Positions 1 through 11,929 of a stretch of DNA of 64,000 bases are shown here, piece after piece (position 1 is the first letter of the stretch; each line of letters opens with the position of its first letter). The notes under the pieces are model-generated. The model saw nothing but the letters and a program-made list of their open reading frames with translations, was not told the DNA's origin and did not search any database. Source of the DNA: Tulasnella sp. 424 (Eukaryota; Basidiomycota; Agaricomycetes; Cantharellales; Tulasnellaceae); the NCBI GenBank assembly GCA_019633425.1, contig WSUB01000064.1:124001-188000 (forward strand), written 5' to 3'. A program made the position numbers and the translations under genes.

Positions 1-1932
1 GGAATACCTTCATACCCGAAAGCCACCCATATGCCACGGTGACCTCAAGTCGGTAAGCTCCAGACGTGCGGTGATAATACGTTTGACAAGCTTAGTCCTG
101 AACCATGCAGTTCAATGTATTGGTAAACTGGAATTGCCGTGCAGTAATCACCGACTTTGGCTCTGCTCGTCGCCTTACCGAACATGATCTCAACAGACAA
201 CCGGGGCTGGTCCAAAACCAACAGCAGCCGGTCCATGCAAAGTTCTGCACCCTCAGCAAAACGATAACCCTTACGGGAAATATATTCACACTTCGCTGGG
301 CTGCTCCAGAGCTGCTGAATGAGGACCACATAAGCATCTGGAGTGATATATGGGCATTGGGATGGATAGCTTATGAGGTAAACGTCTAAATTCGAATTCA
401 GCGGGTATCTGAGGCTGACAAAGTCACCCTGAACAAGGTTCTGACCAATTCCATCCCGTTTCAAGATGTCCCGGCGGACGCTGTTGTTGTCGAACGCGTC
501 ATCAGAGGAGATCTTCCATCCATTAATGAGCATGCTCGCGTGTCATTGTTTGAGAACCTTTGCTCCCTCATGACGATGTGTTGGAACACCAACCCTAGTG
601 AAAGACCGATGGCTAAAGACTATCTACATACCGTCAGTAAGATGGTGGGTGACTTGGGTTTATAGTTCGTGAAACGCAATTGACCTGGTTATGATATAGC
701 CGATGCTTGTTCCGGAAAATCCATGCTGGCCATATTTCCCGTTTTCCGGGCCATCCTCTTCTGAAGTTCTGATGAAGCGAGGACGGCGAGGGCAGAAGTC
801 CGGTGACTCTGTGATGGCGTTTGCATGCTTCACTGAGGCTCATCGGATTTGTACCAAGACAGGTGATAGGCCAGGCAAAGCCGACGCGCTTAACTGTCTC
901 GCTGAGCTGCATCTGAATCGAGAGGAGTACAGCGAGGCCATCGAGCTCTACTCGGAGGCCCTGCAAATCCATACCGATATCGGCAACATGACAGGCAGAG
1001 CCTCCGCTCTGTGGGGCCTCGCCGAGGTGCATCGGCTTCAAAACGAGTACAGCGACGCCATTGTGCTCTACTCCCAGGTCCTGCAAATTCGTACCGACAT
1101 CGGTGACAGGCAGGGCAGAGCCTTCGCTCTGTGGGGTATCGTTTTCGTGCATCGGCTTCTAAACGAGTCCAGCGAGGCTATTGCGGTCTACTCCGAGGTC
1201 CTACAAGTTCGCATCGACATCGGCGACGGAAAATGCAGAGCCGACATTCTAAGCGGCCTTGCCGACGCTCTTTGGGGCCTCGCCGAGGTGTGTCGGCTTC
1301 GAAGCGAGTACAGCGAGGCCATCGGGCTCTACGTGGAGGTCCTGCAAATCCGTACCGACATCGACGACAGAAAAGGTAGAGCCGACGCTCTGTGGCGACT
1401 CGCTGACGCGCATCGGCTTCTAAACGAGTACAGTGAAGCCGTCGCACTCTACTCCGAGGCCCTGCGGATCTATACCGACATCGGCAATACGCACGGCAGA
1501 GCTGAATCTCTATGGGGTCTGGCTGAGGTGCACCGGCTTCGAAACGAGTACAGCGAAGCTATCAAGCTCTACTCCGAGGACCTGCAAATCCGTACCGACA
1601 TCGACGACAGACAAGGCAGAGCCGACGCTCTGTGGGGTCTCGCTGACGTGCATCGGCTTCGAAACCAGTACAGCGAGGCCATCGTGCTCTACTTGGAGGC
1701 CCTTCAAATCCGTACCGACATCGGCGACAGGCAAGGTCGAGCCAACGCTCTATGGGGTCTTGCTGAGGTGCATCGGCTTCAAAACGAACACAGGGAGGCC
1801 ATCGCGCTCTACTTGGAAGCCCTCCAAATACATACCGATATCGGTGACAGAACAGGTAGAGCTGACATTCTGAGGGGTCTTGCTCTCACCAAGCCCCTCA
1901 AGAGTGAACAGGATCTTATATTGTTTTACTAG
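1..1932 (+). CDS. K1: kinase-TPR fusion protein, 5' end outside window
   Basis: Kinase domain fused to TPR repeats; predicted intracellular signalling or recognition protein, substrate unknown. The window opens inside the kinase. Visible exons are 2-52, 111-377, 438-644 and 700-1932, all in one frame when spliced at GT-AG sites. They show the catalytic loop CHGDLKS, the ITDFGSARR metal-binding motif, RWAAPELL (APE) and SERP near the end of the kinase lobe. About nine 40-residue TPR units follow (roughly 830-1890) with the LAEVHRL core. The linker differs from K2-K5 and resembles K6 (SSSEVLM against SASDVLM). Odd: the conserved C-terminal cap of K3-K6 (ending LVEAA) is missing. The last repeat runs at about 1890 into an unrelated tail ending DLILFY, so the 3' end is probably truncated by rearrangement. 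It may still be expressed; whether it works is unknown. Confidence 0.8.
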
Positions 1933-2231
1933 AAAATCGATGTATTTTCTGCAATTTACCAATGCCTCACGTCCTGTCGGTCATTTATTAGTTTGAGTAC
2001 CAATTTACTGACTCTGAAGAAGGGCGGACCTTCACTTCGCCAGACTCGAGGACCGAACCAGGGGAGGCCGGTCGTTGGGTCACCGCGCCAATTACAAAGA
2101 GTCCCGCCAGTCCAAGTTATGTTCATTCGGAAGCCATAGCTCCCCACTTGAGGCGTTCCAGCGCGAAGCTCTCATGTTTGTCTTCTCCTATCACTTTTGA
2201 CGCGAATCCTTCGCCCCTTCCCATTTCACCC
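1933..2231. other. intergenic stretch, no gene seen
   Basis: No supportable open frame. The right part resembles the region just upstream of the other SCC3 5' fragments (a gccaattacaaag-like word and the run before the start codon), so the K1 breakpoint lies near 1890-1990 and SCC3 upstream sequence begins soon after it. Confidence 0.5.
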
Positions 2232-2690
2232 ATGAGCACATGTCCACCCCCGGCTCCTGGTCAAGCAGAGGGCTAAAGTAACAGAGATATTCTATTCTCT
2301 TGAATAGTGGGCTCGGTCAACAGTACCCATCCATACTGTTCAGTCCAGGTCCTAATTTCGTCACCACGCGCCTCCAGCCCGACCCTATCCGTAAACTAAA
2401 ACGCGGTTCAAAAGGGAGAAGTGGTGACGAAGATGAATTAGAACGCGACGAGGATGAGGAAACGGAGGCCGTAGAGCAGGATGGGAAGGAAGACCCCTCG
2501 CAACCCCACCACGCACAAGGCAAAGGTCCCGACGAGTGGAACAAATGGCCAAGCCGTCGAGACTAAGAAGCCATGCCCGCGTCGAGTACCTAAGGTTCCT
2601 GAATCGACAGTTAAGCCCAGACGACGGAAGGCAAGTGAGGCATCGATACAGACTCCCGGCAAGGAGTCGGCCATTGCTGATGGCCACATA
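2232..2690 (+). pseudogene. SCC3 5' fragment 1 (exons 1-2 relic)
   Basis: Matches the start of the intact SCC3 gene at 56495. It begins ATGAGCACATGTCC, has a degraded exon 1 (in-frame TAA), intron 1, then an exon 2 with the KLKRGSKGRSGDEDE acidic stretch and the basic AKVPTSGTNGQAVETKK region. It stops near the end of exon 2 (gagtcggccattgctgat, about 2665-2690). No STAG or SCD exons follow, so no cohesin function is possible. Its position next to P450-1 repeats the SCC3/P450 neighbourhood seen along the array. Identity rests on colinear nucleotide similarity with the intact gene. Confidence 0.75.
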
Positions 2691-3006
2691 TACACATTTA
2701 CAGGACGAGAACTGACCGAAGAAACATGAGGATGGTCAAGATATTGTTGAAACCGAGAAAGTCCTAGACGCCAGCAGTGAATATAATCGACCTGATTCAA
2801 CGCTGGTGAGAGAACATGACTTGCACCTCCATTGAGGTCCATAACACCTCAGCTCTTGTCCATTGGAAACGATATATTACAGCGGCTAGACATTAGAACC
2901 GAGTAAACTTTCTAAATACTCCTCACCCTTCCAATCTCAAGTCCTTGGGCTGGTTTCCAACAAGCGGTGCTCACATGGATGCTCAGGCTGATCTGTGAGA
3001 CGACAA

Positions 3007-5217
3007 CTAGGCGGCGGAAAGCTCCAACTTGTCCTTCAAACCTTCACGCCTCGGAATGAGCTGGCATTTAAAGGACATGGGTTGACTAAGTGTTTCTCAA
3101 GATCAGCTCCAACCGTGAAGACGAGTTGTCGGGAGCATGGTCTCTTACCTTGTTGCGCCAAATGTGAACTGGTCCTCATCCCCGCCCAAAGACGTAGGGT
3201 CTTCCTCACTCCCCACCAACCGGAACGCCCAAAGAACCGACGCAGCCGTAATCCAAACTTGCTGAAATGCAAGAATCCTCCCTGGGCAAATGCGGCGACC
3301 GAATCCAAAGACGTAATCTCTAGGGTCGAGCTCTGGGGGTTGCTTAAGATGCCGCTCGGGGTCGAATACTGAGGGGTTCGTATAGTACCTGGAGTCTCTT
3401 GATAATCCCCTATCGAAGGTTCAAATATCAGAAGATGTGCTACCTGTCGTTTCAACGCATTCGTGGAAAAACGTCCCGCCATACCACAGGTTAGGTATGA
3501 CTGATGTTCCTTTGGGTATAAAATAACCAGCGTAGGTATCGTCTTCTCTGGAAGCGTGGGCTACACCTGATGCGGCGCCAAATTTCCGATCAAAAAAGTC
3601 CAACCTGACACTTGCAGTTCAACTTACCAGATGAGGCTATCGGGTTCCATCGTAGAGTTTCGAGTACCATTGCATGAAAGTACGGCAGGTTTGGCTGATC
3701 TTCAAATGTTGGGAAGCGCCCTGTGCCCACAACCTTGTCAATCTCGTCCTGGGCTTTCTTTTGACTTGCTGGAAATCGAGTCATTGCATAGATAAATGAC
3801 TCTATCGTCGACTGCGTCTAGAATAAAGGCCCAGCTTCAGAGTCACGAGACGAAATATGAAGCGGTCAGGCTTACGGTTTCGACACCCCCTATTAAAATA
3901 GAATAGTATGGTTGTTAGCTATTACACAATCCAAGTCTTATGAAAATAAAGATGCCTACGCTACTTGCCTATGAAGAATAAAAGCCCACTACGAGCGAGG
4001 GCTATCTCATCCGCGGTCCGCTGTTGGACATCCATTCCCTCCCCATATTTTTGGTGGATTCCTTCTAATCCTTTGGACATAAACGAAAGCCTTGCTTCTG
4101 GGTCATCGGCGAGCTTTATCGTGTAAATTAATTAGTATAGATGTGCGGCCCGCACCCGACGTGCTTACCATGTTTTCTTTAGCGGATTCGGACACAATAT
4201 ACTCCAGATCATTGATTTCATTTTTCCACTTGGCAGCATCGCGCTTGAACCCCATGCCGGGAAGCCATCCGGGAAGGTACTGCACTGTTGATAAAGGCTT
4301 CAAAACCACGACGAGCGTGACCAGTAGGGCAAGCAGGCTACTCACAAGCTGGCAATAGATCGACAACGTACCCTTGCTGAGTTTTCACAAAAATTTCCAC
4401 GACACGAGAACTGAGCTGGACGTAATCTCTGCCCCGTTTGTCTTCAAGTCTCCCGTAAGTTAGTTTGATGCTGGTCTCCGCCACAGTCCTGTCGGGCCCG
4501 GCACGTTAGAATGTAGCTAAGTGACATGCTACCGCACGGTCGTGTTCTGAAGCACCTGTTAAGCTCGGGGAGGAAGCTTTCTGGACGGGCAAAGCAGCGC
4601 TCAAGATACTCCCGTGCTTTCATTTCCAATAGAGCCGAGTAGTCGCGTTTGACCACTGGTGCAGAAAGGGGAACCTTTAAGTACGCGCGCTGCTTTCTCC
4701 ACTTGCTGTTATATCCAGTGAACGCGAAGTAATCGCTCAACCCTACGTCCCGGAGCCCACTGGCTAGTAAATACTCGAAAGTCGACAAGCCAAGCAAAAT
4801 GCTTACCGATTAGCTCATTTATCATAGTGAACCTGGGTCTATCAGCGAAGGTCAAGGCTCGCTTTTCCAGCAATTCCTTTGCCGCTTCGTATGAATTTAT
4901 AACCAGAATATTTTGACCGGGAATTGTCAGCCATGTCAGTGGTCCGTACTTCTCCCCATATCTAGTCCATGTTATCGCAAATCTTGACTGTGGCATGTCA
5001 AGGATATCTGAGATCAACGGTTAGGTGATATGTGACGGCATCAAGGGGTGAAAGAGGAACACTCACTCCCAATGATAGGGAAAGCACGCGGACCAGGGGG
5101 ATAGGGTAAGGACTGAGCGTATGTTCCGCGTCGTCGATACATGACGAGAAACAGAAGGGAAATGGAGCCGAAGGCTACATAGGTAAATGAGAGCGAGACA
5201 GGAAAGGGGTTTGGCAT
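3007..5217 (-). CDS. P450-1: cytochrome P450 monooxygenase, intact
   Basis: Heme-thiolate monooxygenase, predicted to be anchored in the ER membrane; substrate unknown. The spliced model (complement of 5217-5067, 5007-4807, 4742-4556, 4488-4346, 4284-4169, 4113-3969, 3889-3876, 3817-3628, 3566-3485, 3409-3149, 3085-3007) is open for 522 residues, a normal P450 length. It shows an N-terminal hydrophobic anchor, a Pro-rich hinge PYPPGPRAFPIIG, the I-helix GGVET on a 14-nt microexon, the K-helix ETLRW (about 372-376) and the heme loop FGFGRRICPG with Cys near 451. The start at 5217 was chosen because the hydrophobic anchor follows directly; an upstream in-frame ATG at 5250 is possible. Intron 6 appears to use a GC donor. 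Basidiomycete P450s of this type are often labelled O-methylsterigmatocystin oxidoreductase, which does not establish a substrate. Confidence 0.9.
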
Positions 5218-6175
5218 TGTGTGCAGATGGATGACCTCGGAGGGATACATGAACTTCGGGTCTTTTTATACATGATCTTTGCGAGCTCAATCTCAGGGCG
5301 AGGACGAAATAGGAGGCATGGTTCGCTCCAAATCGAGGAGGAAATCACAGGGCTATCAGGAGAGCCCACGCACGGAGTATACCGATAAATCCACTCGAGT
5401 CTGACATTCATGCTTCTGCGGCCCATTGGATGGCAAGAAGCGGCGAAATCCGCTTGATAACACATAGCCAACCCTGACGGAATATTCCGGATGGCCGACC
5501 TTCGAGCCCTCGAGATAAAGCACTTTTGGTTTTCATCCCTGTGAAGATGAATGCCCACCATCGAGGATTAAAGCAACTCTGTACAAGGACACCACCGGCC
5601 TCGAATCTCGCAGCAAAGTATCAGTCGTATACTCCAAATAACAAGTCCCTTGATGCGTTACGCGTAGCAACCTACTTAAGAAGCTTTGAACCGATCTCGA
5701 GCTCCAAGGATGTAAGAAAAAAACAACCGCAGACGAGGCAGCAGAAAGTACCGGTCAGGTAGCAGCTGGGTTACTGTGCCGTGAGGTGCAGATCGTTCCA
5801 TCTCGAGGAAATAGCGTCGTCAATCGCTGGGAATGCTTCGCGACGCAACAGGATTCTGCGATCGATAGCAGATAACCAACCCTTGTGGGACATTCCTTGT
5901 CGTCGGTCTCGAGTAATATAAGACATCCTGCCCACATTAATAAAGATATCGAGTCTTCGAGGTGAATTGATTGTGAACTTCGACCCAGTAAGGAGGGATG
6001 TCCACTGTCAAGGATCAATGGACCTTTATCTCGCAGCACCTCCGGTTGTGGTATCTAAGGGGATATCAGTCGCATGCAAACTTACTCCGAGCTATGGCTC
6101 TCCCAATAGCTCGTTCTAACTAACCGACTCGAGAAACTTTGACTCAGTGCTAGCATGAACCAGATAGGTGTTTAT
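5218..6175. other. P450-1 upstream region, head-to-head spacer
   Basis: No gene seen. This roughly 1 kb spacer is repeated in diverged form upstream of the other P450 copies (10106-11200, 14640-15300, 18456-19200, 46349-47100, 55710-56494). It lies between a minus-strand P450 start and a plus-strand SCC3 5' end, so it probably holds a divergent promoter pair. A tttttata motif lies about 45 bp upstream of the P450 ATG (near 5260-5267) and fits a TATA box. Confidence 0.45.
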
Positions 6176-7590
6176 GTAAGCCCGACGCTTCCTGTAAACA
6201 AAGACGCGACTCAGAAGGTCGAAATGAAGATGGAGATGATGTCTAACGCGATGAAGGTCGATATGACGAGGATGAGGAACGGAGAACGCGGAGCAGGAGA
6301 GTTAGGAGGAAGCACATGTCGCCCCTCGCAAGTCCGCCGCACTACGGTAGGCCAGGAGTCCGAGGTCAAATTCCGCGCGTCACACGGGCCGCCCCTCCAC
6401 CCAGCGCTGAAACCCCACCTCAGATTTCGGAATATAGAGCTTTCTGAGGGCTTCCTGGGGCTCTTATGGCTTCATAAAGGTGATCAAAGGACTGAGACTG
6501 GGCTAATACCCCAAAGGGGCACCACAGGAAGGATCGGGGATAACAGTGACTAGATCCGTAAACACCGTTTACGCCTCCAGGCCCGTCACCGCCAGCGTAT
6601 TTCGAAAGATAGATCGCTTAATAGAGACTCGGGAGCTCTTTATATATGCTTTTAATGGAATCATCATTTTTTTTGAAGCGGGTGGCATTGGTATTTGAGC
6701 TAATTTGAGTCCAATGAGCGTTGGTGCTGACAGGTTTCCTAGATTTTACCTTTATCAACCTATTAGCTTCGCACGTAGCTGCTCTTTATAGTCGCAATTC
6801 TTAAGGGAGGGGGAGATTCAGGTATATTCGCTGAACTAAGATGAAGCGGGAATCGCTCGCTATCATTTCTTGGGGGCGACGCAAGTCCATAAATAGGGGA
6901 CATACCCACACCAGTCAATCTGCTGCATACTGTGAGTCTATAAACTACGGAAAATTTAATTTCATAGGTCATATACTTTGCTGAAAGCATGAAAGTTGTC
7001 TCTCGCGCACAAAGATCGTCCGAAAGAGCCTGACTCTCGGGCTCGGGTTATCCCATCAGCACTAGTAATCTAAATACTTTGTGTAATATCACAGCCTTTA
7101 TGAGCTCATCCCTACATGTATTGGCTACAAGTAGAGTTCCGCAACGCTGACCGTACACGGCAGTGACCCGCCAGGCGTAAACGGTGTTTACGGACGTAGT
7201 CACTGTTATCCCCGATCCTTCCTGTGGTGCCCCTTTGGGGTATTAGCCCAGTCTCAGTCCTTTGATCACCTTTATGAAGCCATAAGAGCCCCAGGAAGCC
7301 CTCAGAAAGCTCTATATTCCGAAATCTGAGGTGGGGTTTCAGCGCTGGGTGGAGGGGCGGCCCGTGTGACGCGCCTCCTGGCCTACCGTAGCCGCACGCA
7401 AGGCAAAGACTCCGACGGGTGAAACAAACGGTCAAGCAGTTGAGACCAAATAGATCCGTGAACCCCGAATGCCCAAATCTCCTAAGCCGAAAGTGAAGCC
7501 CGACGATGGAGAGGCAAGTGTGATGTCGATACAGACGTCCCCCGAATCCTGCCAAAGAGTCGCCCATTGCTGCTGGCCGTATATAGATTT
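6176..7590 (+). pseudogene. SCC3 exon-2 fragment 2, split by an inserted element
   Basis: Left part (about 6176-6341) aligns with SCC3 exon 2 from the agcccgacgcttcc start through the acidic region to tcgcccctcgcaagtccgccgc. The right part (about 7392-7590) resumes with acgcaaggcaaag and continues to gtcgcccattgctg. The 1.05 kb between them is the inverted-repeat element annotated separately. Exon 1 is not recognisable and the frame is broken several times. Non-functional. Confidence 0.7.
6342..7391. mobile_element. element with long terminal inverted repeats (about 225-250 bp arms)
   Basis: The left arm (6342 to about 6595) and the right arm (about 7150 to 7391) are near-perfect reverse complements. 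Both ends read CTACGGTAGGCCAGGA inward, and the left arm carries about 17 extra bases after that. The element sits inside an SCC3 exon-2 relic; the uninterrupted sequence exists at 48010-48045 and 56810-56840. CCGCA borders both ends and may be a 5-bp target duplication. The 550-bp middle has no recognisable transposase, so this looks non-autonomous. The superfamily cannot be assigned; the cACTACG left edge faintly recalls CACTA elements but the right end does not match. Confidence 0.75.
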
Positions 7591-7882
7591 ACAGGACGCG
7601 AGCTGAACGAGGAGACATCGGGATGATCGAGACATTATTGAAACTGAGAAGTCCTAGCGTGAATGGAGTCGACTTAATCCAACGCTGGTGGGGGAATACG
7701 ACTTCCACCTCCATCGAGAATACCTCAGCTCTGCTGAAGCGTTATATCCATTGAAAACGATATATTACGGCGGCTAGACATCAGAACCGAATAAACCCTT
7801 TAAATAATTTCTACCGTTCCAATTTCAAGTCCTCTAGTTGGTTTACAACAAGCGGCGCTCGGGCTGTTCTGTGGAACGAAAA

Positions 7883-10105
7883 CTAGACGGCGGCGGACAG
7901 CCCCAACTTATCCTTCAAACCTTCACGCCTCGGAACGAACTGGCATTTAAAGGGCATGGGTTGACTAAGGGTTTCCCAAGATCAGCTCCAACCGTGAATA
8001 CGAGTTGTCGGGAGATGATCGCTTACCTTGTTGTGCCAAATGTGAACTGGTCCATATCCCCGACCAAAGATGTAGGGTCTTCCTCACTCCCCACCAACCG
8101 GAACGCCCAAAGAAGAGACGCAGCCGTAATCCAAACCTGCTGAAACGCAAGGTTCTTCCCTGGGCAAATGCGGCGACCGAATCCAAATACGTAATCTCTA
8201 GGGTCGAGCTCTGGGGGCTGCTCAAGATGCCGCTCGGGGTCGAATACTGAAGGGTTCATGTAGTACTTGGAGTCTCGTGATAATACCCTATCGAAGGCCC
8301 AAACATCAGATGGTGCGCTACCTGGCGTTTCAACGCATCCGTGAAAACATACCACAGGTTAGGTATGACTGATGTTCCTTTGGGTATAAAATAACCAGCG
8401 TAGGTATCGTCTTCTCTCGAAGCATGGGGTATACCTGACGCGGTGCCAAATTTCCGATCAGGAAAGTCCAACACGACACTTGCAGTTCAACTTACCCGTT
8501 GGGACTATCGGGCTCCACCTAAGAGTTTCCAGTACCAATGCATGAAGGTACGGCAAGTTCGGCTGATCTTCGAATGTTGGGAAGCGCCCTGAACCCACAA
8601 CCTTGTCAATCTCGTCCTGGGCTTTCGTTTGACTTGCTGGAAATCGAGTCATGGCATAGAGAAACGACTGTATCGTCGACTGCGTCTAGAACGAAGGCCG
8701 GCTTCAGTGTCACGAGGCGAAATATGAGGCGGCTGGGCTTACCGTCTCGACGCCCCCTATATTAAGTATAATAGTATGGTTATTAGCTATCGCACGATGA
8801 AAGCCGTATTAAAGTACAGATGCCTGCACTACTTGCCTGTGAAGAATTGAAGCCCACTACGAGCGAGGGCCATCTCATCCGCGCTCCGCTGCTGGACATC
8901 CGTTCCCTCTCCATATTTTTGATGGATTCCTTCTAATCCTTTGGACATGTACGAAAGTCTTGCTTCTGGCTCATCAGAGAGCTTGATCGTGTAAGATAAT
9001 TAGTATAGATCTGCGGTCCGCACCCGACGTGCTTACCATGTTTTCTTTGGCGGATTCGAAGAAAATCTCCTCCAGATCATTGATTTCTTTTCTCCACGTA
9101 GCAGCATCGCGCTTGAACCTCATACCCGGAAGCCAGCTGGGAAGGTACTGCACTGTTGATGAAGGCTTCAAAACCACGGACGAGCGTGACTAGTAGGGCA
9201 AGCAGGCTACTCACAGGCTGGCAATAGATCCACAACATACCCTTGTAGAGCTATCACAAAAATGTCCACGACACGGTAACTGAGTTGGATGTAATCTCTG
9301 CCGCGTCTGTCTTCAAGTCTCCCGTAAGTCAGTTTGGTGGTGGTCTCCGCCACAGTCCTGTCGGGGCCCGGGACGTTAGAATGTTAGCTCAGTGACATGT
9401 CATCGTACGGCCGTGTTCTGAAGCACCTGTTAAGCTCGGCGAGGAAGTTTTCTGGACGGACGAAGCAACGTTCAAGATACTCCTGCGCTTTCACTTCCAA
9501 TAAAGCTGAGTAGTCACGTTTGACCACCGGTGCAGAAAGGGGCACTTTCAAGTACGCGCGCTGCTTTCTCCAATTGTTGTTATATCCAGTAAACGCGAAG
9601 TAATCGCTCAACCCTACGTCCCGGGGCCCACCAGTTAGTAAATAATCGGACGTCGACCAACCGTGCAAAGTGCTTACCGAGGACCTCATTTAGCATAGTG
9701 AATCTGGGTCTGTCAGCGAAGGTCACGGCTCGCTTCTCCAGCAATTCCTTTGCCGCTTCGTATGAATTTACAACCAGAATATTTTGACCGGGAATCGTCA
9801 GCCACGTCAGTGGTCCGTACTTCTCCCCAAGTCTAGTGTATGCTATCGCGAATTTTGACTGTGGCATCTCAAGGATATCTGAGATTAACGACAGGGAATG
9901 GTTAGGTGATATGCGACGGCATCAATGCGTGAAAGAAAGGGTTGGAACACTCACTCCCAAGGATAGGGAAGGGGCGCGGACCAGGGGGATAGGGTAAGGA
10001 CTGAGCGGTTGTTCCGCGTCGTCGATACATGAGGAGAAACAGAAGGGTAATGGAGCCGAAGACAACATGCGTAAGTGAGAGTGAGACAGGAAGGGGGTTT
10101 GACAT
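7883..10105 (-). CDS. P450-2: cytochrome P450 monooxygenase, intact
   Basis: Paralogue of P450-1 with the same eleven-exon plan (complement of 10105-9955, 9878-9678, 9613-9427, 9357-9215, 9152-9037, 8981-8837, 8756-8743, 8685-8496, 8434-8353, 8287-8027, 7964-7883). It is open for 523 residues. Seen: N-terminal anchor, PYPPGPRPFPILG hinge, GGVET on a 14-nt microexon, ETLRW, and the heme loop FGFGRRICPGK. Exon lengths equal those of P450-1 except the last. Intron 6 again reads G|gcaagt, a GC donor. The opposite-strand neighbour upstream is the small SCC3 relic at 11930. All canonical catalytic residues are present, so the gene is predicted functional; the substrate is unknown. Confidence 0.9.
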
Positions 10106-11929
10106 TGTGTGCAGATGGATAACCTTGGAAGGACACAGGAACTTCGTGTCCTTTTATACATGATCTTTGCGGACTTAATGTCACGGCGAGGGGGAAATAA
10201 GGGGCGTGGGTCGTTACAAACTCGTGGAGGAAATCAGTGCTATCAGCTGCAGGAGACTCGGAGTCTACGCACGGAGTATACCGAGAGAGCCACCTCGAGT
10301 CTGGAATTCATACTTTTGCGGCCCATTGCCGGATGGCAGGAAGCGGCGAGATCCGATTGACTACAGATAACCAACCGTTAGTGCATATTCCAGATCGCCG
10401 ACCTTCGAGCCCTCGGGATACAGTGGTTTGCACAATTTTCACCCTCGGTCCTCGGAAGCATCGCCTCGGCCCCACCTGCCTAATTCGGTAGGAGGACACC
10501 TTGATCACTCCCAAAAAGGGATCCCTGGCACCTCTTTAGGCAGGTGGGGCTGGGCGAGGTGATTTTCAGGGATGAGAACACTTTATGCAAACCATTGTAA
10601 ACCAACTTTGGTTTTCATTCTTGTGAAGATGCATCGAGGGTTAAAGGAACTCCACCAACGGTCTCGAATCTCGCAGCAACATATCAGTCGTATCCTCCAA
10701 GCAGGAATTCTCCTAATGCTTTACGCATAGCAACCGACTTGAGAAGCTTTGAACTGGGGTCATGAACCGACCTCGGGCTCCAGGGACGGGGGAGAAAAAC
10801 AACTGAGATGAGACAGTAGAAGTTATCGGTAAGATAGCAGCTGGGTTACTGTTTCCCGAGGTGCAGGTCGTTCCATCTCGAGGAAACAGCGTTGTCAATC
10901 GCTGGTAATGCTTCGCGACCCGACTCGGACAGGATTCGGCGATCGATAGCAGAACCAACCCTGGTGGAACATTCCAGATCGTCAATCTCAAATACTATAA
11001 TGGCTCCTATCCAAATTAATAGAGATATCGAGTCGTCGAGGTGAATTGCTTGTAAACGTTGACCCAGTGAGGGATATCCAACCGTCAAGAATTAGTGGAA
11101 CTTTATCTCGCAGCACCTCTGGCTGTGGTACCAAACAGAATATCAGTCGCATGCAAACCCTACTCCGAGTAATAGTTCTCCCAATACCTCATCCTAACCA
11201 ACCGACCTGAGAAGCTTTGACCCAGCGAGCGCTATCATGAACCATCTTGGGCGTCGAGGACGGAGGGAGGGAAGCAAGAACTTCCGCATGAAAATCCACG
11301 TTAAGGGAGTACAGTAGTCTCCGTTGCAGACTGATAACAACTGGGGAGGAAGGCAAGTGCATTGTTATCAGTTCGCCCTCGGACGTCTGCCGAAGGACTA
11401 ATTTCCGAGGAAGTTCCGAACGTAAACAAACACGACACGCTCCGTTCCTTGAAAAAAAAAAAGGTTTCTTGTAATCCTTGTAATAAGAGATAGTAAGTAT
11501 CGAGTAGGTGACTACGTGTATACCCCGGTCTTTTAAGAGGCTAAGTTCATCAAATATTCATGAACGCGGCCATGACGGCGACTCTACCTTGCGCAGTCTG
11601 CCGTCGTCCCCTTGTCCAAGACTGTCGGTCTACCGCTTCCTGCTGTCCACTACCAAGCAATTGACATCTACTAAGTACCTCCTGTTGCACCTCAGCTCGA
11701 TTTCATGAGCACATTAGCTTCATCTCCATCGCCCGGTTCCACTGCATACTCAGAATGCGCAGGAAGTCTGGGCTCTGATGGTGACAATGAGCATCTCGAC
11801 GAAGGCCTCGACACCGCCCCCTAGACTCCGCAGCTTCCCAAGACATTCACCCTCAGAGTCACAATCTCCGGGACCAACGACTCCCTGGAAGGCTTCAGCT
11901 GTAACCCCATGCATCAAATCGGCTCGCCA
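10106..11929. other. long spacer between P450-2 and SCC3 fragment 3
   Basis: Apart from the small inverted-repeat element at 10421-10597, no gene is seen. 10106-11200 is a diverged copy of the P450/SCC3 spacer. From about 11230 to 11920 the sequence is not clearly shared with the other spacers; it holds a short A-tract near 11453-11463 and only short open frames. A TATA-like tttttatac lies about 45 bp upstream of the P450-2 start. Confidence 0.4.
10421..10597. mobile_element. 177-bp MITE-like element with TA duplication
   Basis: The ends CAGTGGTTTGCA and TGCAAACCATTG are inverted repeats with one mismatch, and inner arms also pair (cccacctgcctaa against ttaggcaggtggg). TA flanks both sides (10419-10420 and 10598-10599). 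Paralogous spacers supply the empty site: 18793-18806 reads ccctcgagataaac with no insert. TA duplication and CAGTG-type ends fit a non-autonomous Tc1/mariner-like element. Confidence 0.75.

Noticed and set aside
6155..6553. 132-codon open frame with a twin on the minus strand at 7112-7567
   Set aside because: The shared part is the inverted-repeat arm of the transposable element read from each end, not two genes.
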